Shown here one piece after another: positions 9,353 through 17,712 of a DNA stretch of 19,182 nt. Under the pieces are notes generated by a model that saw nothing but the letters and a program-made list of their open reading frames with translations, made no database searches and was not told where the DNA came from. Numbering within the stretch: the stretch's first letter is position 1; every line of letters starts with the position of its first letter. Made by a program: the position numbers and the translations under genes. The stretch is from Annulohypoxylon bovei var. microspora. Lineage: Eukaryota; Ascomycota; Sordariomycetes; Xylariales; Hypoxylaceae. The DNA lies in assembly GCA_022836615.1 (NCBI GenBank), contig MU405485.1, positions 1 to 19,182 of the forward strand, read 5' to 3'.

Positions 9353-9457
9353 ATTTTAATTATTATTTTAATTATTATTATTATTATAATTATATTTAAT
9401 TTTAAATAATTATATATTTATAATGTAATTTATTTACTTTAAATTTAAACTTTATAT
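9353..9457. repeat. ATT-rich microsatellite-like tail
   Basis: TTATTA/ATT repeats run from 9353 to about 9400, followed by AT-rich sequence up to the sharp rise in G+C at 9458. No gene is seen. Confidence 0.55.
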
Positions 9458-9458
9458 G

Positions 9459-9473
9459 CCCCGATTTAAGGGG
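9459..9473. other. Small hairpin at the left edge of the GC-rich island
   Basis: CCCC, a 7-nt loop GATTTAA, then GGGG. It lies where AT-rich DNA changes to GC-rich DNA. It may be chance. Confidence 0.35.
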
Positions 9474-9674
9474 TCTTTGTGTCGTTGGTTTCAAGTGGGA
9501 AAAAATGAATAAAAGAATTAATTAATTAATAAATTCGAAAACTGTGGCGAAGGTCCGGGGAACGTGGCTTGAAAGGTCAATGTGTGGCAGTTCAATCTTT
9601 TTGGTGGGGTTTGATTGGTTAAAAACTTTAGTCGCATATTTGATTGGGTGCATCGCTCCAAAGTACCCACCTTT
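9474..9674. other. Moderate-GC sequence, no gene recognised
   Basis: About 200 bp of ordinary-looking sequence precede the 12-bp array. Short frames cross it on both strands, but they only extend through the repeats and match no family I know. Confidence 0.5.
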
Positions 9675-9794
9675 AACCACCAGGCTAACCACCTTTCGAA
9701 CCACCTTTTGAACCACCTTTTGAACCACCTTTTGAACCACCTTTTGAACCACCTTTTGAACCACCTTTTGAACCACCTTTTGAACCGGTTATCG
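9675..9794. repeat. 12-bp minisatellite (AACCACCTTTTG)
   Basis: Ten tandem 12-bp units. Units 3 to 9 (9699-9782) are seven perfect copies; the first two (AACCACCAGGCT, AACCACCTTTCG) and the last (AACCGGTTATCG) are diverged. Because 12 bp is four codons, all frames stay open in it and give long but artificial repeats. Confidence 0.95.
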
Positions 9795-10271
9795 TACCGG
9801 TTCGAAGGTCCGATTTGAAGGATAATGAAAAGATAACATATCGTACAGGGGGGCCGGGGGACGGAGCGTACGGGGGTAGCAGCGTACGGGGATGGCAGCG
9901 TACGGGAGGGCAGGGTAGCGTACGGGAGGATAAGGAACGTACGGGGCTGGAGCGGGCCAGGGGGCCAGCGTACGGGGCCGGGGCGTACCGGGGGGGTAAC
10001 GTACAAGGGATTAAGGTGGTATACGGAGGCGGAGCGAACGGGGGCGCAGGGTAGGGTAACGTACGGGGGTGGCAGCGCACGGGGGATTAGGGTAGTTTAC
10101 GGGGCCGGGGCGTACAGGGGGGCCAGGGCAGGATAACGTACGGGGGGCTAAGGTAGCCGAGCGTACGGGGCCGGCGCGTACTGGGGTGGTAACGTACGGG
10201 GGATTAAGGTGGTATACGGAGGCGGAGCGTACGGGGGGGCAGGGTAGCGTACGGGAGGATAAAGAACGTAC

Positions 10272-10293
10272 GGGACCGGGGCGGGCCGGGGGG
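10272..10293 (+). other. G-quadruplex-type sequence
   Basis: Four G runs (GGG, GGGG, GGG, GGGGGG) are separated by loops of 3, 1 and 2 nt, which fits the standard quadruplex pattern. Similar runs occur at about 9974-9996 and 10304-10324. Confidence 0.6.
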
Positions 10294-10440
10294 ACAGCGT
10301 ACAGGGCCGGGGCGTACGGGGGGGACAGCGTACGGGGGAGGGAGCGTACGGGGGGCAGGGTAGGGTAGCGTACGGGACCGGAGCGTACGAAGCAAAAACC
10401 AACGGGGGGCCAGGGTAGGGTAGCGTACGGGGATGGCAGC

Positions 10441-10540
10441 GTACGGGAGGGCAGGGTAGCGTACGGGAGGGCAGGGTAGCGTACGGGAGGGCAGGGTAGC
10501 GTACGGGAGGGCAGGGTAGCGTACGGGAGGGCAGGGTAAC
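10441..10540. repeat. Perfect 20-bp sub-array (GTACGGGAGGGCAGGGTAGC)
   Basis: Five 20-bp units in tandem. The first four are identical and the fifth ends GTAAC. This is the most homogeneous part of the G-rich block, so it is the most recently expanded or homogenised. Confidence 0.95.
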
Positions 10541-10615
10541 GTACGGGAGGATAAGGAACGTACGGGGCAACAACGTACGGGGCAACAGCGTGTAAAGGGT
10601 AAAGTAGGTAATTAG

Positions 10616-10645
10616 TAGCGAGCGGCCGGCGCCGGTCGCGAGCGT
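10616..10645. other. GC-rich imperfect palindrome
   Basis: GCGGCCGGC and GCCGGTCGC (10622-10639) pair with one mismatch around the perfect palindrome CCGGCGCCGG; flanking CGAGC/GCTCG-type bases extend it partly. It lies between the minisatellite block and the B-box. Its function is unknown. Confidence 0.5.
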
Positions 10646-10674
10646 AAAAAAAGAACAAGACCGGGAATCGAACC
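10646..10674 (-). promoter_or_regulatory. RNA polymerase III B-box with T7 terminator (tRNA or SINE fragment)
   Basis: On the minus strand GGTTCGATTCC (10664-10674) is a perfect B-box/T-loop motif. CCGGTCTTGTTC and then seven T residues (10646-10652) follow, a typical Pol III stop. A complete tRNA is not supported: the 5' side of the T stem does not pair, no acceptor partner for the 3' end is seen upstream, and no A-box is found. It may be the 3' end of a degraded tRNA or a tRNA-derived SINE. Confidence 0.5.
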
Positions 10675-10745
10675 ATCGGTTTTTACGGTTAAATTTCGGA
10701 TTTCGAAATCGGGGTGTGTGTTCCCGTCCCGACGGGGACCTCGTG
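10675..10745. other. Right edge of the GC-rich island, with short hairpins
   Basis: It holds the palindrome GATTTCGAAATC (near 10699-10710) and the hairpin CCCGTC-CC-GACGGG (10723-10736). It ends abruptly at the broken end of element 3. No gene is seen. Confidence 0.5.
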
Positions 10746-11390
10746 TTTAATAATGAAATATTATAACGTTTAATGGTTTATAAATATATTAAATTTATTA
10801 TTTAATGAAATAAACATGTGTTTTTAAAGTTTCGTCGTCGTTATAATGGCGAAAAACTTTTTATTATAAATAAAATAATTATATTTTAAAAAAGATTATT
10901 ATTTTAAAAAAAAAACCATTAAATGTTAATTTTTTAACTTATTTAATTATAAAAGAATTTTAAAAATTATTTTATTAAAAACGTTAATTTTTAACTTAAC
11001 CTTTTAATTTTTATAAAAATGTTTTAAAATTAAAAAAATGGTTAAAGTTATTTTTAACGTTTTAAACGTTTTAATATATTTATTAATTTAAATCTAATGT
11101 AAAGTAACGGTAAAAAAATATAAAAACTTTATAATTTAATTATATTTTAATATAAATTACCGGTAAAAATTATAAAAGCTTAAAAATAATTAAAATTTTT
11201 AAACTTAAATAAGAATTTTTTAATTTTAAACCATTTTAATTTTATTTTAATTAATAACCACGTTAAAAATAAAAATAATAAATTTTAAAAATTTAATTTT
11301 CGTAATTAAAAACTCGTTTTTTTAAATATTAATTTATAAGTTAATAAAATATAAACGCTTTAATATTTATTACATATAATATTTATAAAA
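10746..11390 (-). mobile_element. Element 3, first part: minus-strand chromovirus fragment (RT end to RNase H)
   Basis: The reverse complement aligns without indels to element 1 at about 4255-4899; the position sum stays at 15645 from end to end. It therefore carries the pol segment from just after the YxDD region into RNase H. The last five bases, TAAAA (11386-11390), are one copy of the target duplication made by element 2. At 10746 homology to the chromovirus stops suddenly against the GC-rich island. The next segment of the family is not found upstream of the island. Confidence 0.9.
11386..11390. repeat. Left target-site duplication of element 2 (TAAAA)
   Basis: It is identical to 17708-17712 and part of the sequence of element 3. 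Confidence 0.85.
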
Positions 11391-11606
11391 TGTAACGGCA
11401 TTTAATTGCCGTTATTTTTAAAGTATATTAATAAAGTAATTAATTAATATCCCGGTTATAAAGTTAATATATAAAGACCTTTTAAAGGAAATTACTTCGT
11501 AGCTTTTTTTTTCTTAATTTTTTATTTTAAATATTTTTATTAATAAAATACATAATCCCATTATTACATAAACTTTGTCCCGATTTAAGATTTATTTATT
11601 ATAATA
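11391..11606 (+). repeat. 5' LTR of element 2
   Basis: It begins TGTAACGGCA and ends TTATAATA. The TAACGGC/GCCGTTA hairpin is intact and the TATATAA motif is kept. As in element 1, it is better preserved than its 3' partner at the left end. Confidence 0.9.
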
Positions 11607-12405
11607 TAATATTTAAAGTTATTTATTTGTTTTATTTTTTTAATTTAAAAGTTTACTTCCGAAAATTCCTTTTTTTTTAAATATATAAGCGTTTATATAT
11701 TAATTTAATTTTTTTTAAATTATAATATGTTTAAAGCTTTGTTTTTAATTTGTATTTAATTTTTAAAAGTTTTTGTTTTTTTAAATAAAATTCTTTATAT
11801 TAATGGTTATAAGGCTTTATTTTTATTTATAATAAAACACCCTTTAATATTATTTATTTTATTATTAATTAATGATGGTATTTAAATTATTAAATAAAAG
11901 TTTTAATGAAAATATTAAATCGTTTATTAATTAAATTAATTAATTAAAATTTGCTTTTATTTTTTTAATTATATAATTTTAAGTTAATAAATCTTTATTT
12001 ATAATTAAAAAAAAGTTTTTAATTTTAAGGGAAATATTAAAATTTTTAATAATTCGAAGAATTATTTAATTAATTATTTAATAATGGGATTAAAAGTTTA
12101 TTTTTTCTTTTAAAAGGAAAAGGAAAAAAAAAGCTTTGTTTATTAATAAATTTCTTAATTAAAATAAATATATTTTTTAATTAAACTTATAATAAAGCTT
12201 TATTATTTTACTTTTAAAGCTTAATATAATAAAAGTAAATTTACTTTAAATTATATTATTTGTTATTTTAAATAAATTAATAATGTTAAAAAATTAATTA
12301 TAAATTATTTCTTTTCCTTTTATTCCCTTTGTTTTTTTTTTTCCTTTTCACGCCTTTTACTTTTTTATTTTAACTTATATGTTATAAAATTCGGTTATTT
12401 TTTTA
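11607..12405 (+). other. Element 2 leader
   Basis: It begins TAATATTTAAAG, identical to the remnant primer-binding site of element 1. A pyrimidine-rich stretch again precedes gag, at about 12308-12370. No gene is seen. Confidence 0.55.
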
Positions 12406-13368
12406 ATGGAATAAAATAATGAGTTTAAAAAATCGGATAATTTTTAATATACCTTTAAAATATAATTAATAGTTTTATTTTTATTTTTATTAAAAATTTA
12501 TATTAAAGATTTATGTTTTTTATTAAATGGCTTAAATTTTATGTTTAAAAAATGGGAAATAAATATAAAAAATAAATTTTAAATTAATTAATAAAAATTT
12601 TTTAAAAAATATATTGAATTTATATAATTTTATTTATTTATTAAAAGCAAAGTTAAATTAATCTTTTAATTTTTTTTTATTAAAAATAATATTAATTAAT
12701 ATATTAAAGTTAAATAAATATACGATTTATTAAAGTTATTATATAATAATTTTAATGTTAAAACTTAAGTTAAGGATGATTTTTATAAGCTTAATATGTA
12801 ATTAAATAAATAATTTTTTAAATTTTATATGTTTTTTATATTATTAATAAATGAAAAAGGAATTTTAATATTTAAGTAAAAAAAAGAATTAAATTATTAA
12901 TTAATTATTAATTTTTATATTTAAATATTTTATTATTATTTAAATAAAAAAATAAAATTTATTAAATTTAAAAATTTTTATTTAATATTAATTTAATAAT
13001 GTGTTAAAGTTATTTAAAAGAAAGTTAATTTTATAATTTTTTAACTTTAATTTAAAGTTAAAGTTATTTTTAACGTTATGAAAATAATTTTTATTAATTT
13101 TAATATTTTTTGTTTAATAATGGAAATTATAATTTAAGTATATATAAAAAAACCTTTTTAAATTCTTTTAATTCTTTATTAATGTAACGTTTTTATAACG
13201 TTTAATATTAATTTAATTTATTATTTTTGTAAGTAAAAAGGTTATTTTTTTAATAATTATTTAATGTGTAATATGAAAATTAAAATAATAATCATCGTTT
13301 TAAAAAAAGAATTAATGGAATATAATAAAAATGATATTAATTTAAAATCAGGGGAAAATAATGTTTAA
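12406..13368 (+). pseudogene. gag: Element 2 gag, inactivated
   Basis: It is co-linear with 1754-2716 at a constant offset of 10652, with the same ATG (12406) and the same possible stop (13366). The zinc knuckle maps to 13219-13260. More Gln and Trp codons are lost than in element 1, so fewer residues of the capsid core can be read. The stop remains ambiguous because TAA could be a mutated CAA. Confidence 0.75.
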
Positions 13369-16300
13369 ATAAAGTTTTTAATTTAAGTTTTTTTTTATGT
13401 ATTTATTTATTAATATTTATTTTTATTAATTTTAATTTTTTTAATTTTATAATAAAAAGATTATAATTTGTGATTAATATATTAATTTATTTATAAAATG
13501 TAAATGTAATAATAACGATGTAAATGTTAATAAATATTAAAATATAAACGTATATAATTATTAATTAATGAAATATATATTTAATAATAAATGTATAAAA
13601 ATTTTTTATTATTTAATTTAATTAATTTATTATAATAAAAGACTTTAACGGATAAATTATTAATCGAATCAATGAAATAATTTATGTTAATATTTAAATG
13701 TAAAGTAAAAATTTTTATAATGTATTTATTTTTTTAATAAATTTAAAGGATTATTTTTAATTTTAAGTAATATTAAAGTTTAAATTTTTAATGGAATATG
13801 ATATTATATTAAATAATTAACGTTAATGATTAATTTTTTTTAAATTGTTATTTTTTTATTATTATTATGTTTTTAATATTATATTAAAACTTTTTATTTT
13901 TTAAAAAAATATAAATAAAATTATATAAAAAAATATAAAATGTTATAATTACTTTTAATTTTATATTTTAAAAGAAAAGTAAATTATTATGGCGTTTATA
14001 TATTTTATAATAAACCTTATGGTTAAAATGGATTAATAATTTTTTATTATTATTCCGTTTTTTTTTTTAATTTTTTATTAAGCCCTTGGTGCATCTTATA
14101 TTACCATTTATTATAAACGTTTATTTAATTTTAAGTTTAATATTTATTAAAGGGATATTATGTTTTTAATGGAATTTTAATGTAATTTATAAATTATTAA
14201 ATATTTTTATTTTATTATATTAAAAATTTAATTTAATTTTTAAAAAAAGGTTATAATAAGAAAACGATTTTATTTAAAAGTAAATTATAGAAAAGTTTTT
14301 TTTTTATTTATACGATTTAATTAAAGTGTTTTTAAAAAAGGATAATAATTTATTATTATTTTACCAGTTTTTTAATTATAAAATAAATTTAAAAAAAAGC
14401 GTTGATTTTATTAAATTACATCTTTTTTATAATATAAATATGGAATATTTATGGGTTTTGAAAAAATATTTATTAAATTATTTATGTAAAAAATGAATCG
14501 TATTTAATGCGGTTAAATATGGATTTTTTGTTTTTTTTATAAAAAAGTTAAAAAGTAATTTAAGGTTTTATGTTAATTATTAAAAATTAAACGCTTATAT
14601 TAAAAAGGATTATTATTTTTTTTTTTTAATTAATGAAATGTTAAAAAAGATTTTTAAGGTTAAGGTTTTTATAAAGTTTAATATTTATTAAGTTTTTTAT
14701 TATATTAAAATAAATTTTATTTTAAAAGATTTTATTATTTTTTAAACTTGTTTTAAATCGTATAAATATTATGTATTTTTTTTTAAATTAAATAATAAAT
14801 TTAATGCGTTTTAAAGGTATATTAACCAAGCCTTTTTTTCGTTTTTTAATGATTTTTACATGGCGTATATAAATAATATTTTAATTTATTTAAAAAAGTT
14901 ATTTTTTTATGAATATTATATATAATAAATATTAAAACGTTTACATTCCGCTGGCTTATAAATTAATATTTAAAAAAATGAATTTTTAATTATAAAAATT
15001 AAATTTTTAAGGTTTATTATTTTTATTTTTAACGTAATTATTAATTAAAATAAAATTAAAATTATTTAAAATTAAAAAACTTTTATTTAAGTTCGAAAAC
15101 TTTAATCGTTTTTAAGTTTTTATAATTTTTATTAATAATTTATATCGGAATATAATTGGATTATAAAGTTTTTACATTTTTTTATCGTTATTTTGCATTA
15201 AATTTAAATTAATAAGCATATTAAAGTGTTTAAAATGTTGAAAATAATTTTAACCACTTTTTTAATTTTAAAGTATTTTTATGAAAATTAAAAAATTAAG
15301 TTGGAAATTAATGTTTTTAATAAAATAATTTTTAAAGCTTTTTTATAATTAAATGAATTAAAGGATTAATATTTAATAACTTTTTTTTTTAAAATAATAA
15401 TTTTTTTAAAATGTAATTATTTTATTTATAATAAAAAGTTTCTTATTATTATAATAATAACGAAATTTTAAAAATATATGCTTGTTTTATTAAATAATAA
15501 ATTTAATATATTTATAAATTATTAAATGTTATAATATTTTATTATTAAAAAAATATTAAATTTTTATTAAATTAATTAAAATAAACATTTATTTTAATTT
15601 AATTATGAGTTATATTATTGTTTAAAAAAGGAAAATATAATAATTAATGTTTTATTTTAAAAAATAATTAATTTAACCATTTAAAAAATAATTAAAAAAT
15701 ATAATTAATTTATTATTTAATATTTTTTTTAATGTTTCATGGTGAAATAAATTTTTTATAACCTTTAATTAATAAGCTTTTAATAAATTTATTATTTTTT
15801 AATTTTTAATGTATTTTAATTATAATAAAGGTTTTTAAAGAAAAATTATTTTAAGGTATTAAATTAATTAATGTTATTTTAACGGTTAATTAAAATGTTA
15901 TTAAATTAAAAACGTAATATAAACGGGTTAAGAAAAAAAAAATAAGTACGTTTTATAAAATAAATTATTATTTTTAAAAAAAAGGTTAATGGTTTTAAAT
16001 AATAAAGAATTTTATATTAAATTATATAATAAGTTTTATCGTTTTTTAAATTAAACGTATTTAAATTAAAATAAAATATATATAATAATGTTAAAAAAGT
16101 ATTTATAATTTAATATAAAAACGTTTATAAATTATTATTATATTTATTATAAATAATGTTAAAAAAATTAAAACTTTAAAATTAAATTAATAAGTTTATT
16201 TTAATTATTTTTTATTAATAAATAAATGTGGTAATATATTTCAATGGATTTTAAGTTTATGTTTTTTAATTATAAAAAATTTAATTTAATTTTAATAATC

Positions 16301-17446
16301 GTTAATTAATTAAATAAGAAATTTTTATTATTATTTATATATAAGATTTATATTATTATGTAATTTATAAACTTGTATTATAAATACATTTAATGTATTT
16401 ATAAAACTTTTAAAATAATTACGTTTAATAAAAGTTTTTAATTTATGGTTATTTTTTTAAACGAATTAATTAAGTTTATTAAAGTGGACTTTTATAAGTC
16501 GATAACGGAACATTTATAATTTAATAATTAAACGGAAATTTTTAATTAATTTATTTAAATAAAATTATAACCCTTTGTAAATTATTTTTAAAATAATTAA
16601 TTAAAAATATTATTTTATTTAAATTTTACGTACGTTATTTAACCGCATTTAAATATAAGGTTTTCCTTCGTAAAAGTAAAAATAAAATTCGTTTTAAAAA
16701 TGATTTTTAATTAATAAGCTTGCATTTATAAGTTTAAGATTTTTTAAGAAAAATTTAATCGTATTATTATTTAATTATTAACGAAACGTTAAACTTCCGC
16801 CGTATAATGGACCCGCAAAAACTTTTTATTAATATAAAATCGTTAAAATGAATAAATTAATAAAAAAAAACGGCCGATAAATTAAATAATAAACGATTAA
16901 ATGTATATTTATAAAAGTAATTAATAAATAAATCGCTTTTATAATGATTTAAATTATTTAATGGTAAATTTTTTTAAAATGTTAACGAAGTTTTATTATA
17001 ACGTTTTCGAAATTAATTTATCTTTAAATATAAAAATTTATTAAGTTTTAAACGCAAGTTAATTAATTAAAACCTTAAATAATTTAATTTTAAAATAAAT
17101 AATAAATTTCTTATTTTTAATGGAAATTAACGGGGAATAAAAATATAAAATATTTAAAATATTAAGCTTTAAGTTTTTTAAAAAAAAGCTTTAATATAAA
17201 GTGGATTAAATAAATTGCGATTTTAACCCGACGTAATACTTTTTTAAAAACTTTTTTAATGTATTAATTAAAGTAAAAAACTTTTATAATTTACATTTTA
17301 AAGTTATTAATTTCTTAATTAAACTTTGGTAATAAATTAAAGCCACCGCGGAAAATAAAATATTAAAAGTAATGAATGAAAATGATTTATCCACCGTAAA
17401 AAAAAAAAAAATTAAAGGAATAAATTATAAATATATTAATAAATAA
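13362..17446 (+). pseudogene. pol: Element 2 pol, inactivated and frameshifted
   Basis: It has the same domain order as element 1: protease (active-site region LINI at 13527), RT (YINN in place of YxDD, near 14866), RNase H (LEINVFN from 15301), integrase and chromodomain, stop at 17444. Base mutations create many stops. In addition, three length changes relative to element 1 break the frame: a net loss of 2 nt at a T run near 14058-14068, 1 nt at a T run near 15722, and 1 nt at an A run near 15935. The protease is thus in frame 3, the RT in frame 1 and the chromodomain in frame 2. No active protein is possible. Confidence 0.9.
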
Positions 17447-17477
17447 CTTATTTTTCTTATAAATTAAATTTTCTTTT

Positions 17478-17488
17478 AAAGGAAAAAG
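17478..17488 (+). other. Polypurine tract of element 2
   Basis: The purine run AAAGGAAAAAG is followed by TTA and the 3' LTR, matching 6830-6840 of element 1. Confidence 0.6.
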
Positions 17489-17491
17489 TTA

Positions 17492-17707
17492 TATAATAAC
17501 GTTTAATTATTATTACTTTTAAAATATATTAATAAAACGGTTAATTAATATCCCGATTATAAAGTTAATATATAAAAACCTTTTTAAAAAAACCATTTCG
17601 TGGCTTTTTTTCTTTTAATTTTTTATTTTAAATATTTTCGTTAATAAAGTACGTAATCTCGTTATTATATAAGTTTTATCTTAATTTAAAATTTATTCGT
17701 TATAATA
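17492..17707 (+). repeat. 3' LTR of element 2
   Basis: At 216 bp it begins TATAATAACG and ends TTATAATA. The terminal TG and the hairpin kept in the 5' LTR are lost here. Confidence 0.9.
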
Positions 17708-17712
17708 TAAAA
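17708..17712. repeat. Right target-site duplication of element 2 (TAAAA)
   Basis: It is identical to 11386-11390. It directly follows the 3' LTR and begins the second part of element 3. Confidence 0.85.

Larger units (their letters stand above)
9840..10585. repeat. G-rich GTACGG minisatellite block
   Basis: About 26 copies of GTACGG, nearly all within GCGTACGGG or ACGTACGGG, alternate with variable G-rich spacers such as GGGCAGGGTA, GGGGCCGGGG and GGATAAGGAA. Larger higher-order units recur, for example GGATAAGGAACGTACGGG at about 9928, 10256 (as GGATAAAGAACG) and 10548. The plus strand is extremely G-rich and C-poor. The absence of stops on both strands explains the long Pro/Arg- and Gly-rich frames, which I do not regard as genes. 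Confidence 0.93.
11391..17707 (+). mobile_element. Element 2: complete but inactivated chromovirus inserted into element 3
   Basis: At 6317 bp it is co-linear with element 1, in the same orientation and with 216-bp LTRs. It is flanked by a perfect 5-bp duplication, and the DNA on both sides joins into one continuous inverted copy of the same family, which shows a nested insertion. It is more degraded than element 1: in 15841-16200 only eight C residues remain on the plus strand, seven of them in CG. Unlike element 1 its pol carries small length changes at homopolymer runs. Confidence 0.93.

Noticed and set aside
8606..9457. Continuation of element 3 upstream of the GC-rich island
   Set aside because: I looked for the reverse complement of element 1 from 4900 onward and saw no match by eye; a sensitive alignment would settle it.
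9675..10585. CRISPR array
   Set aside because: The repeats are directly tandem, short and without unique spacers of constant length, and the setting is a fungal-type repeat region.
9518..10676. Several long frames on both strands, Pro/Arg/Tyr-rich or Gly-rich
   Set aside because: They exist because the 12-bp and GTACGG repeats lack stop codons. They overlap one another in several frames and have no non-repetitive body.
10646..10745. A complete tRNA gene on the minus strand
   Set aside because: The T-loop is perfect, but the T stem does not pair, the acceptor 3' strand has no partner, and no anticodon arm or A-box is seen. It is kept only as a B-box fragment.
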